Assembly (NCBI GenBank): GCA_002300355.1
Contig: NSGV01000008.1
Coordinates: 1 to 43,112 of the forward strand
Length of the DNA stretch: 43,112 bases
Direction of reading: 5' to 3'
Origin: Streptomyces sp. TLI_235
Lineage (GTDB): Bacteria > Actinomycetota > Actinomycetes > Streptomycetales > Streptomycetaceae
The notes below the pieces were generated by a model. The model searched no databases, was not told the origin of the DNA, and worked only from the letters and a program-made list of their open reading frames with translations. The first letter of the stretch is position 1. Every line of letters begins with the position of its first letter. The position numbers and the translations under genes were made by a program. This document shows, piece by piece, positions 24,452-32,021 of this stretch.

Positions 24452-25084
24452 TCAGTCGAGGCGGATGTGCCGAACACTCGTCCAGGTCCGGCGCAGGGCG
24501 CCACGCAGGGCGTTGTCGGTGTCCGGGACGAGCGCGAGCCCGGCGGACGCGGCGATGCGGTCGGCGACCTGATGGACGGTCAGCCGGTCGGTCCACAGGT
24601 GCTCGGCGAACTCCTCACCCTGCAGGCGCTCCAGGCACAGGTCGAGCCGGGAGACCGCGAAGCTCTCGCGGCGCAGCGGGGCGTCCTTGCCGGCGACGAG
24701 CCGCACGGCGTGGCCGAGCCCCCGGCCGCGCAGCCGGTCCAGCACCGTGCGCCGCTCCGCGAGCAGGGCGAAGTGCCGTACGTCGTGGCCGCGTTCGCGC
24801 AGCCGGCCGACGGTCTCCCGGAAGTACCCGGGGTCGACGACGGTCATCGGCGCGAGGACGGGGCCGGGGTGCCGGGTCAGCGCCAGGTCGAGGACCTCGA
24901 CCACGCCCTGGCGCCAGGCCAGCAGGTCCTGGAAGTCGCCGCGCAGGCCGGGCGGCGTCATCCGGTGCAGCCCGAAGCCGACGTGCTCCGGGTCGCAGAC
25001 GACGCTGCCCGGCAGTCGGCGCCGGATCTCGTACGCGGCCTGCGTCTTGCCGCCGCCGAAGGGTCCGTTGATCCACAGGAGCAT
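24452..25084 (-). CDS. TmrB-like P-loop ATPase (tunicamycin-resistance family)
   Basis: 210 residues from ATG at 25084. P-loop GPFGGGKT (7-14) follows MLLWIN, and the pattern of the whole protein follows Bacillus TmrB: DPEHVGFGL, the PMTVVDPGYFRETVGRLRER segment, a SRLDLCLERL helix in place of the TmrB IDRCVEGL helix, and a C-terminal RRTWTSVRHIRL end matching the TmrB tail. TmrB binds ATP and tunicamycin and gives resistance, probably as a sink. In streptomycetes similar proteins are widespread and may be general nucleotide-binding AAA-like proteins. It sits alone upstream of the dehydrogenase on the same strand and no tunicamycin genes are present. Resistance itself is not shown. Confidence 0.8.
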   Translation of the reverse strand: MLLWINGPFGGGKTQAAYEIRRRLPGSVVCDPEHVGFGLHRMTPPGLRGDFQDLLAWRQGVVEVLDLALTRHPGPVLAPMTVVDPGYFRETVGRLRERGHDVRHFALLAERRTVLDRLRGRGLGHAVRLVAGKDAPLRRESFAVSRLDLCLERLQGEEFAEHLWTDRLTVHQVADRIAASAGLALVPDTDNALRGALRRTWTSVRHIRLD

Positions 25085-25131
25085 GCCCCGACCCTACGGT
25101 CCGCACGGCGCGGCGCACGGGCGCGGGCCGG

Positions 25132-26058
25132 TCAGGCGGTGCGGTAGGAGTCGACGACGGCGGTCAGCATCTCGTTCCACGGGGTCGGGGCCAGGCCGAA
25201 GGTCCGCTCGGCCGCGGTGGAGTCCATGACGAACGGGCGCTCCAGCTGGTAGGCGGTCTCCCGGACGGCCCGGACGACCGGGTTGACCAGGCCGAGCAGG
25301 GCGAGTGCCGGGCCCGGGATCCGGCTCACCTTGACCGGCGGCAGTCCGGCCGCGCGGGCGAGGTCGGCGAGGGTCTCCCGCTGGCTGCGCGGGGCGTTGC
25401 TCGGGACGTGCCACGGCCGGCCCCAGGCGCGCTCGTCGCTGCCGACGGCCACCAGCAGCCGGGCGGCGTCCAGGGTGTACGTCCAGCTGTGCGGGGTGTC
25501 GGGGTCGCCGAGGACCTGGACGCCGCGACCGGCCAGCAGGCGCGGCAGGACGCGCTCGCCGAGCACGCTCTGCGCGCCGGGCCCGAGGTAGTCGGAGCCG
25601 CGGATCTCGGTGGCGCGGATGCGGCCGGCCCTGTGCAGCGCCTCCGCGTCCTGCCACATCCGGGCGCGCACCCCGCCCTTGACCGAGTTCGGCGCGAGCG
25701 GGGTGGATTCGGTCATCGGGGCGTCCACGGCGCCGTAGCCGTACAGGTTGCTCACGGTGGCGAGGACGGCGCCGGAGCTCTCGGCGGCGCGGAGCAGCGC
25801 GGCGGCGAGCGGCGGCCAGTCGGTGGCCCACCGGTGGTAGGCGGGGTTGGCGCAGTTGTAGAGCACGGCGGTGCCGGCGGCAGCGGCGGCGAGGGCCTCG
25901 GCGTCGGTGGCGTCCAGCCGCAGGTGGTGCACCCCGGCCAGCGGCGCGGCCGTCCGGCCGGAGCGGGTGACCACGGTGACCTCCTCGCCGCGGTCGGCGA
26001 GCAGTCGGGCGGCGGCGGTGCCGACGGGGCCGGCTCCGACGATCAGGTGCTTGCTCAC
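25132..26058 (-). CDS. NAD(P)-dependent epimerase/dehydratase-type SDR
   Basis: 308 residues; GTG at 26058. Atypical or extended short-chain dehydrogenase: GAGPVG (8-13) at the nucleotide site, DATD around 49-52, the segment LYNCANPAYHRWATDW, NLYGYGAV where the Tyr of the active site would lie, and TPHSWTYTLDAARLLVAVG in the C-terminal half. It probably reduces a ketone or acts on a sugar-like substrate. It is divergent from a TetR gene with at least three related operators between them, so it is likely the main TetR target. The gap to the TmrB-like gene is 47 bp on the same strand, so read-through is possible. Confidence 0.87.
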   Translation of the reverse strand: MSKHLIVGAGPVGTAAARLLADRGEEVTVVTRSGRTAAPLAGVHHLRLDATDAEALAAAAAGTAVLYNCANPAYHRWATDWPPLAAALLRAAESSGAVLATVSNLYGYGAVDAPMTESTPLAPNSVKGGVRARMWQDAEALHRAGRIRATEIRGSDYLGPGAQSVLGERVLPRLLAGRGVQVLGDPDTPHSWTYTLDAARLLVAVGSDERAWGRPWHVPSNAPRSQRETLADLARAAGLPPVKVSRIPGPALALLGLVNPVVRAVRETAYQLERPFVMDSTAAERTFGLAPTPWNEMLTAVVDSYRTA

Positions 26059-26142
26059 GGTGGACTCCCCCAGGAGGACGGATCGGGCGGGACGGATCGG
26101 GCGGGACGACGCGGGATGCGGCGGGTGGCGGCGAACCGATGG

Positions 26143-26249
26143 GAGAACACCGTTCTCGCCCCGCCGTCGAGCCTGGCGGATGCGGCCGACACTGTCAAGA
26201 ACACCGTGCTCACTTTCGCACGGCGTTCTCGTCGGAGCTCGCCGTGCTC
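26143..26249 (+). promoter_or_regulatory. TetR operator array
   Basis: Consensus GAGAAC-RCC-GTKCTC. Site 1 is perfect: GAGAAC-ACC-GTTCTC (26143-26157). Site 2: AAGAAC-ACC-GTGCTC (26197-26211). Site 3: TCGCAC-GGC-GTTCTC (26216-26230). Site 4: GAGCTC-GCC-GTGCTC (26235-26249). A further half site GTTCTC occurs near 26263. Sites 2-4 repeat every 19 bp, which places the dimers at nearly regular helical positions. Confidence 0.75.
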
Positions 26250-26290
26250 GATTGTTGCCACTGTTCTCGGGCAGTGCGAGGATGAGCCGC

Positions 26291-27013
26291 ATGTCCGCCA
26301 CCCCGAAGCCGCTCACCGCCCGCGAACGCGCCCGCATCGAGTTCACCCGGGACATCAAGGAGGCCGCCCGCCGGCAGCTCGCCGAGCACGGGCCGGACGG
26401 CCTCTCGCTGCGCGGGGTGGCCCGGGACATCGGCCTGGTCTCGGCCTCCGCGCTCTACCGGTACTTCCCCGGGCGCGACGCCCTGCTCACCGCGCTGATC
26501 ACGGACAGCTACGACTCGCTGGGCGACGCGGCGGACGCGGCCGTCGCAGCGGCGGCCGGCCGGGACCCGGGCGAGCGGTGGCTGGCCCTGTGCCACGCCG
26601 TGCGCGACTGGGCCGTGGCGCGCCCGCACGAGTACGCGCTGATCTACGGCTCGCCCGTCCCCGGCTACGCCGCTCCGGCGGACACCACCGGCCCGGGCAC
26701 CCGCCTGCCGTTCCTGATCGGCGGCCTGTTCGCCACGGCGGCCGCGGCGGGCGGCTGGCGCCCCGGCCCGGCGCCCGCCGCTCCGGAGGACGCGCGGCAG
26801 GCGCTGCAGCCACTGCTCGCCCGGCTGCCCGGGGAGGCCCCGGCCGACCTGGTGGTCGCCGGGCTGTCGGCCTGGACGTACCTGTGCGGCGCGGTCTCCT
26901 TCGAGGTGTTCGGCCACCGCTCGGCGATCGTCGCCGAGCCGAGGGCCTACTTTGACCACGAGATCCGCCGCATCGGCACCCTGCTGGGGATCCTGCCCGC
27001 ACCCGCCGCCTGA
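26291..27013 (+). CDS. TetR-family repressor (WHG-domain type)
   Basis: 240 residues. ATG at 26291 with GAGG 9 nt upstream; another ATG in frame at 26282 has GAGG directly against it and is less likely. HTH: RARIEFTRDIKEAARRQLAE, GLSLRGVARDIGLVSASALY, RYFPGRDALLTALI. The C-terminal domain has RPHEYALIYGSPVPGYAAP, the hallmark of the WHG subclass of TetR regulators. It is divergent from the epimerase gene; the operator array lies just upstream, so both are likely repressed and induced together. Convergent with the gene at 27036 (22-bp gap). Confidence 0.92.
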   Translation: MSATPKPLTARERARIEFTRDIKEAARRQLAEHGPDGLSLRGVARDIGLVSASALYRYFPGRDALLTALITDSYDSLGDAADAAVAAAAGRDPGERWLALCHAVRDWAVARPHEYALIYGSPVPGYAAPADTTGPGTRLPFLIGGLFATAAAAGGWRPGPAPAAPEDARQALQPLLARLPGEAPADLVVAGLSAWTYLCGAVSFEVFGHRSAIVAEPRAYFDHEIRRIGTLLGILPAPAA

Positions 27014-27035
27014 CGGGCCGAGTCACCCTGGGGGT

Positions 27036-27905
27036 TCAGGCCCCGGCGCGGACGATCTCCTGCCAGGTGCCCGGCGGGCACGGCCCCTGCGGCGCGCTCT
27101 TGAGGAACAGCTCGTACGGCACCTCACGGCGGCGCAGCTCCAGCCAGTGATCCTTGCCGGAGTAGAAGTCCCAGCCGTCGTTGGGCATCCGGATGAAGTC
27201 CTGGCGGTGCTCCTTCGACTGGCTGGTGATCTGCAGGACGGAGGCGTGCCCGGGGTGGTTCTGCACGACGACGCAGTAGTGGCGCAGCGTCTGGCTGCGG
27301 TCCTCGTGCAGCGGGACCTCCGCCAGCCACACCTCGCCCGCGGCGGGCCGGCGCACCTCCGTCCGGGTACAGGGGCGGGGGGTGTAGGGGATGCGCACCG
27401 GCCGGACCGGTGCCGTGATCCGGCCGGTGCGGCGGCCCCACCAGCGGATCACGTAGAAGCAGACGGCGGCGGCGACGCCCGAGGCCACCGTCGCGAGTGT
27501 GGACGCGAGCACCCGTTCGCCGGCCGCGCGGGTCGCGGCGTCCCCGAGTGACGGGTCGGACAGGGCGCCGCGGACGGCCTCCGACGCGCCGAGGCAGGCG
27601 GCCGCCACCGCGGCGCCGATCGCCGCCGCGTGCACCAGCAGGGCGACCGGCCGGGGTCTGCCCCGGCCGGTCGCCATCCAGGCCAGCATCAGCGCGGTGA
27701 AGCCGGCGATCGCCCACAGCACGGCCCGCTGGGAGGCCGTCGGCGGGGGCTGAGGTGTGGTGGACGCGGCCATCACCCAGGGCAGTACCGCGGGCAGCGC
27801 GAGCAGGTACCCCGCGACGAACCAGCCGGGCAGCAGCAGGACGGCCGCGCACCCGCAGCCTCCCCCTCCCGCCCGCGCGCCCGACCCGCCGTACTGTCCC
27901 GACAT
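27036..27905 (-). CDS. Membrane protein with C-terminal PemK/MazF-like domain
   Basis: 289 residues; ATG at 27905. Four predicted membrane segments (~20-46, 60-79, 87-107, 135-155) follow a Gly/Cys-rich N-terminus. From ~189 on a cytoplasmic domain has the PemK/MazF layout: GEVWLAEVPLHEDRS at strand 1, HYCVVVQN at strand 2-3, SQSKEHRQDFIRMP, DHWLELRRREVPYELF. MazF toxins are soluble RNA cleavers with an antitoxin; here no antitoxin is visible and the domain is tethered to the membrane. It may have a non-toxic RNA or protein-binding role. The assignment to PemK-like is by pattern and should be tested by profile search. Same strand as the GAP gene, 93 bp downstream of it. Confidence 0.7.
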   Translation of the reverse strand: MSGQYGGSGARAGGGGCGCAAVLLLPGWFVAGYLLALPAVLPWVMAASTTPQPPPTASQRAVLWAIAGFTALMLAWMATGRGRPRPVALLVHAAAIGAAVAAACLGASEAVRGALSDPSLGDAATRAAGERVLASTLATVASGVAAAVCFYVIRWWGRRTGRITAPVRPVRIPYTPRPCTRTEVRRPAAGEVWLAEVPLHEDRSQTLRHYCVVVQNHPGHASVLQITSQSKEHRQDFIRMPNDGWDFYSGKDHWLELRRREVPYELFLKSAPQGPCPPGTWQEIVRAGA

Positions 27906-27998
27906 CGCCACCCCCCGGTGCCGCCGTTGCATTCCGGCAGACGATAGCGGTGGCGTGCGACCGGCGGAGGCGGATGACCGGAAGTGATCGACGGGCCG

Positions 27999-28643
27999 TC
28001 AGGTGACCAGCTGGTAGATGCTGCTGGCCGTCAGCCAGAGACCGACCAGCAGCGACAACGTGATGATCAGCTGGTCCTGGTGCCCCTCCAGCCAGGCCCG
28101 CAGGCCGGTCAGCCGGGCGCTCGCGGCGGCCGGGGCCCAGACGGTGTACATCTCCATGACGATCAGGCCGAGGGTGGCCAGCAGGCAGTACCCGGCGAGG
28201 GCGAGCCAGTCGGAGAGCGAGGAGAGGTCGGCGTCCACCACGGTGGCGGCGCCCGCCCCGACCAGCCCCCACGGCTGCAGCAGCCAGGCGAGCCCGGCGG
28301 CCGTGCCGAGCGATGCGTGGTCGATCCGGGCCGTCCAGCTCGGTGGGTGGTGCGGCCTGGGGGGCCGGCGTCGCCGGTACGTGCCGTAGCCCGCGAGGCC
28401 GAGGCCGATCGCGAGTTTGGCGGCGACCGCGGCCGTCGACGACGGGCTATGGTGGGCGGGCGGGGTCCCGCCGGTCAGCAGCACCACGCAGGCGACCACC
28501 ACGACCAGGTTCGCCAGCCAGGACAGCAGGAAGGCCAGCCCCTTGCGGACGCCCCGCGAAGAGGCGAGCAGCAGGATGAAGGCGCTGTTGTGCAGCGGTC
28601 CGAGGGTGATGGCCGTGCCGATCACGACCAGCTCGAGATCCAT
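27999..28643 (-). CDS. GAP/Sap-family membrane protein
   Basis: 214 residues from ATG at 28643. Six hydrophobic helices; begins MDLELVVIGTAITLGPLHNS with the P-L-H-N-S pattern near helix 1 end, followed by a RKGLAFLLSWLANL stretch, characteristic of the GAP family (named after proteins that help export glycopeptidolipids and sulfolipid in mycobacteria; also annotated Sap). A basic cytoplasmic loop (YGTYRRRRPPRPHHPPS) separates two three-helix halves, a LysE-like topology. The role here is unknown; export of a lipid or small solute is plausible. It starts 40 bp after the SRPBCC gene, suggesting one operon. Confidence 0.82.
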   Translation of the reverse strand: MDLELVVIGTAITLGPLHNSAFILLLASSRGVRKGLAFLLSWLANLVVVVACVVLLTGGTPPAHHSPSSTAAVAAKLAIGLGLAGYGTYRRRRPPRPHHPPSWTARIDHASLGTAAGLAWLLQPWGLVGAGAATVVDADLSSLSDWLALAGYCLLATLGLIVMEMYTVWAPAAASARLTGLRAWLEGHQDQLIITLSLLVGLWLTASSIYQLVT

Positions 28644-28683
28644 CGGCTCAGCCGCTCCCGGGGTCGGGGCCGCCCGCCGCCAC

Positions 28684-29136
28684 CTAGGCGCCCTTCTCCA
28701 GGGCGCGGAGCACCCGCCGCGCGTCGTGCCGGAACATCCGGGGCCCGACCGTGCGGTACGCCGTGCCGAGCAGCCGGGCACCGGGGCTGGGGAGGAAGTT
28801 CCGGACCCAGGTCATCTCCACATGGCTGCCGCCGGCGGTGGGCCGGGCGGTGAGCTCCCAGGTGCTGCCGGGGATGTAGACGTTGGAGTCGACCACCTCG
28901 GCCTTCACCGAGCCGGGCCGGGACCAGTCGTACGCGCAGCGCTCCCAGACCACCGCCCCCGCCCGGCTGCCCTCGGTGACCTCGGCCGAGGAGTCGCCCA
29001 GCCGGTGCACCCGCAGGTGCTTCAGCGACACGGCGGGGAAGACCGAGGCCCTGCGCGCGGAGAAGTCGTGCGCCGCATCCAGCACGCGGTCGGCCGTCAC
29101 GGAGGTCTCGACGGCCACCCGGATCGTCGTTGCCAT
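28684..29136 (-). CDS. SRPBCC-family protein
   Basis: 150 residues, ATG at 29136. The START/Bet v1-like fold: first strand TIRVAVETSVTADRVLDAAH, a central sheet and a long C-terminal helix (GPRMFRHDARRVLRALEKG). Such proteins have a hydrophobic cavity and bind or modify lipids, polyketides and hormones. The sequence resembles polyketide-cyclase/dehydrase-like and lipid-transport members; no catalytic residues can be named. It lies directly before the GAP gene, which suggests a lipid-handling pair. The start has a leaderless-type promoter. Confidence 0.82.
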   Translation of the reverse strand: MATTIRVAVETSVTADRVLDAAHDFSARRASVFPAVSLKHLRVHRLGDSSAEVTEGSRAGAVVWERCAYDWSRPGSVKAEVVDSNVYIPGSTWELTARPTAGGSHVEMTWVRNFLPSPGARLLGTAYRTVGPRMFRHDARRVLRALEKGA

Positions 29137-29142
29137 GATCCG

Positions 29143-29148
29143 ATTCTA
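29143..29148 (-). promoter_or_regulatory. Leaderless-type -10 box TAGAAT
   Basis: TAGAAT on the minus strand, 6 nt before the ATG at 29136, with no ribosome binding site. The spacing is the same as at 17460-17465. Confidence 0.55.
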
Positions 29149-29182
29149 TCGAGGAGCGCCTGCGGGGGCGGCTCGGCCGGGC

Positions 29183-30409
29183 TCAGAGCCGGATGCCGAG
29201 CCGGGCGGCGGTGTCGGCGGCGAGGGCGGCGGATCTGCCGTGGCGGGCGGCGCAGAGGAGCAGCTCCGGGACGAGCGGGTGCGCCCGGACGGTCTGCGGA
29301 GCGAGCCGGTCGGCGGCGAGGAGTTCGCGCAGCGCGGCCGTGTCGTCGCCGGTCCGGGCCCGCAGCCGGGCGCGGTCGATGCCGTGCCGGGCGCGGCGGT
29401 CCCTCGGCAGCTCGGCGGCGTCGACGGCGGCGAGCCGCGCGAGGGCCTCGCCGTCGGCACCGAGTTCGAGGTCGGCGTGCAGGCCGTGCACGGCCACTTC
29501 TGCGCCGCAGAAGTCGGTCGGCGGCTCGGCCGGCCCGCCCGTCCGGTCGACGGCACCGGCCGCCCGGGCCGCCTCGGCGAGGTGGTCCGCGCTCTCCGCC
29601 TGCCGCCCGCGCTGCGCCGCGAGGACGGCGGCCACCGCGTGCAGGGTGCCCCAGAGGTCCCACACCGCCCTGGTCGGCGCACTGGCGGTGCCGAGCAGCG
29701 GGTCGAGGCGGTCGAGGCCGCGGGCGGTGAGGGCCTCGGCCTCGGCGCGGGCGCCGGCCGCGGCACAGGCCTCGGCGCGGATCCAGTCGGCCACGGTGAG
29801 CAGCAGCGGGTCACCGGACGCGGCGGCCACCTGCTCCGCCCGGGTGGCCGCCACCGCGGCGAGGTCGGGGTGGCCGAGGCGGCGCAGCTGGGTCGCGGCC
29901 AGGTGGAGGGTCTCGGTGAGCAGGTGGTCGGCGGTGGCGCGCGCGGCACCCTCGGCCTGCGCCGCGAGGCGGCGCAGCTCGTCGAGGAGGGCGGGCAGCC
30001 GCAGGCCGAGGTCGCCGTACCGGCCGTCGCGGCGCAGGTCGTGAGCCGTGTCGACCCTCCTGCGCAGCCCGTCCGGCACGGCGCCCGGTGGGACGGAGTC
30101 CTCGCCGGTGGGCTGCGGCAGTCCTGCGCGGAGCAGGGTGTGCCGCAGCGCGGGGACGGCACGGTGGGCGTCGCGCAGCCCCGCCTCGCCCGTACCGGCC
30201 GGTCCGCCGAGCAGCTCGGCCGGGGCGACGCCGAGCGCCTCGGCGAGGGCGTTCACCATGGTGTACCGGTCGATCGGGCGGCGGCCGCCCTCGACGGACC
30301 TGAGCCATTCGCCGCTGCGGCCGACCGCCTCCGCGACCTCGTCCCGCCGCAACCCGAACGCCTCCCGGTACCGCCCCGCACGCTCCCCGATCGTGGCCCG
30401 ACCCGCCAT
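29183..30409 (-). CDS. XRE-family regulator with helical repeat C-terminus
   Basis: 408 residues; ATG at 30409. Residues ~5-60 form a helix-turn-helix (GERAGRYREAFGLRRDEVAE, AVGRSGEWLRSVEGGRRPID). The remaining ~340 residues are all-helical and Ala/Leu-rich, with TPR-like pairs (ATQLRRLGHPDLAAVAATRA, ACAAAGARAEAEALTARGLD). This HTH plus helical-repeat architecture is frequent in streptomycetes and resembles peptide-sensing regulators, but no cognate peptide is evident. A 13-bp palindrome 47 bp upstream may be its own operator. It could also affect the upstream lipoprotein gene. Confidence 0.87.
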   Translation of the reverse strand: MAGRATIGERAGRYREAFGLRRDEVAEAVGRSGEWLRSVEGGRRPIDRYTMVNALAEALGVAPAELLGGPAGTGEAGLRDAHRAVPALRHTLLRAGLPQPTGEDSVPPGAVPDGLRRRVDTAHDLRRDGRYGDLGLRLPALLDELRRLAAQAEGAARATADHLLTETLHLAATQLRRLGHPDLAAVAATRAEQVAAASGDPLLLTVADWIRAEACAAAGARAEAEALTARGLDRLDPLLGTASAPTRAVWDLWGTLHAVAAVLAAQRGRQAESADHLAEAARAAGAVDRTGGPAEPPTDFCGAEVAVHGLHADLELGADGEALARLAAVDAAELPRDRRARHGIDRARLRARTGDDTAALRELLAADRLAPQTVRAHPLVPELLLCAARHGRSAALAADTAARLGIRL

Positions 30410-30455
30410 CACGCCTCCAGCCCTGGGCACGCGTCCCATGCTGTCCGAGCCGGGA

Positions 30456-30468
30456 GCAAGCCGCTTGC
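30456..30468. promoter_or_regulatory. 13-bp palindrome upstream of the XRE gene
   Basis: Perfect GCAAGC-C-GCTTGC. It lies in the 105-bp gap between the lipoprotein stop and the XRE start, both on the minus strand. It may be an autoregulatory operator; the stem could also serve as part of a terminator for the lipoprotein gene. Confidence 0.4.
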
Positions 30469-30514
30469 CGGTGGGCCGGTCCGTCTGCCGATGGGCCGGT
30501 TCGCCGGCGGTGGC

Positions 30515-31180
30515 TCAGCGCATCAGGGCCTTGGCCGCGAGGGCGGCGAGGGACCGGGCGGCGGTGGCCTCGCGGTCCCCGTTGGCCGGGCCGGTCTCGC
30601 CGCGGTCAACGATGACCTCCAGGCGGTAGTAGCGCATGCCGGCCATGAAGGCGAGGGCCGGCCTGCTGCCGTCCCTGCGGCGGGCCAGCACGGCCTGGTC
30701 GCCGATGCCCGGGACGACGGTGCTCGTGGTGTCCGTGCCGGAGATGGTGGCAGCGAACTGGTAGGCCGTGACCTCGTCCAGGGTCACATAGGAGAGGTGC
30801 GATCCCCAGGTGCAGCCCCAGACCGGGCTGCCGTCGGACGCCGGGTCCGGGTGGGTGCCGACGAAGCGGTCGGGGGTGCCGACGGCCTGGGCGACCTGGT
30901 CGAAGGTCAGGACGCTGCAGGCCTCGTCGGGGCGGGCGCCGTAGGTGCGGGACGGGGGTGCGGCGGGTGTCGCGGTCGCGACGGACGGCTCCGTGCCGTC
31001 GGCCCCGCTCGGGTCCGCCGGGGCGGAGGCGCTCGTGGCGGCCGGCGCCGCGGTGTCCCCTGCCTGCGGCGATCCGCCCGAGGAGGAGCAGCCGGTGAGC
31101 GCGGCGGCGGCGAGCAGCAGCGGCACCAATGGGCGGTGCGGCCGCCGGGGCCCGTTCCTGGTGGCTCGGTCGAGCGGCAT
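30515..31180 (-). CDS. Putative lipoprotein, DUF3558-like
   Basis: 221 residues; ATG at 31180 with CAGGAGGG. Signal: RPHRPLVPLLLAAAALTGC with lipobox LTGC and C31 as lipidation site, then SSSGGS and a Thr/Ala/Pro-rich linker (to ~75). The folded part contains ACSVLTFDQVAQAVG and VWGCTWGS; the paired Cys and this opening resemble the DUF3558 group of actinobacterial lipoproteins. It is anchored outside the membrane; the function of the family is unknown. Promoter-like CGGTAGCAT lies on this strand near 31257. No partner gene is clear. Confidence 0.8.
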   Translation of the reverse strand: MPLDRATRNGPRRPHRPLVPLLLAAAALTGCSSSGGSPQAGDTAAPAATSASAPADPSGADGTEPSVATATPAAPPSRTYGARPDEACSVLTFDQVAQAVGTPDRFVGTHPDPASDGSPVWGCTWGSHLSYVTLDEVTAYQFAATISGTDTTSTVVPGIGDQAVLARRRDGSRPALAFMAGMRYYRLEVIVDRGETGPANGDREATAARSLAALAAKALMR

Positions 31181-31541
31181 GGTCGGGCCCTCCTGCAGGT
31201 CTGGCGGTACGGGCGGGTGCCGGCGGCCCGCCGCTGCGGGCCGCCGCCGTGGCGATGCTACCGAGGCCTGATCCATTGGTCGGGCGAACGAGAGAACCGG
31301 CCGATCAACCGGCCGAAGAGCACAACTGACGGTCAGTCATGTGACCGATTGGTCCCAGCCGGCGGCGGCGGGGCGGGGGCGCCTGCCCCACCTGCGCCGC
31401 GGACGGCGCACCGCGCGCTCGCCCGGTTGGGGCAGATCGGCGGGACAGGCGGTCGGGGGTCGGTTGCAATGGGCACGAATGACCGGTGGATGCCGCGACT
31501 CGGTCCGGAGGTCGCCGCCGCCTTCAGGAAGGGACGCCACC
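31181..31541. other. Intergenic region between divergent genes (361 bp)
   Basis: No coding region I can support. It contains the likely -10 TAGCAT of the lipoprotein gene, a direct repeat of ACCGGCCGA (around 31296-31316), the small palindrome CTGAC-G-GTCAG near 31326-31336, and two copies of ATTGGTC (near 31275 and 31346). The palindrome could be an operator; no regulator is assigned. Confidence 0.4.
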
Positions 31542-32021
31542 GTGCCCACGAGCAGTGCCCAGGATCTCTCGCCCGCGGCCGGCGAGGCCTACCGCATCGC
31601 CCGGGACTTCGTCTTCGAGGACGCCGCCCTCGGACGGCTGCGCTACCACCTGCTGCGGCTCACCACGGTCGGACTCACCCGGGAGGAGGTCGAGGACGTT
31701 CGGGAGCTCGGCCGGCTGGCCTTCGACGGCGCCGAGACCACCGAGACCGCGGTGCGGATCAGGGACCGGGCCGGTGCGAGTCGCCTGGCGGTGGCGTTCG
31801 TGGACATCGTCGAGCACGCCGGCCAGGACGAGCGTGGCCCGGTGCTGGTCGGCGCGGTGCTGGGGGCGTACGCGAGCCTCGGCAGCGTGGGCAGCGGCGA
31901 CGGGCCGTCCGCGGCGCTGCTGGGCGCTGTCGGGGGCGCGGTGGTCGCGGCCTCGCGGTCCTTCGTCGACCGGCGGATGCAGCAGGAGGGGCTGGCGGTC
32001 TACCTCGGCTCCGAGGACTGA
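31542..32021 (+). CDS. Hypothetical protein with Gly-rich hydrophobic C-terminus
   Basis: 159 residues; GTG at 31542 with CAGGAAGG. The helical N-terminal part (EAYRIARDFVFEDAALGRLR, LREEV-type helix REEVEDVRELGRLAF) is followed by Gly/Ala-rich hydrophobic stretches (GPVLVGAVLGAYASLG and AALLGAVGGAVVAA) that could insert into membranes. I do not recognise a family. It overlaps the convergent gene at 32000 by 22 bp. Confidence 0.65.
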   Translation: MPTSSAQDLSPAAGEAYRIARDFVFEDAALGRLRYHLLRLTTVGLTREEVEDVRELGRLAFDGAETTETAVRIRDRAGASRLAVAFVDIVEHAGQDERGPVLVGAVLGAYASLGSVGSGDGPSAALLGAVGGAVVAASRSFVDRRMQQEGLAVYLGSED

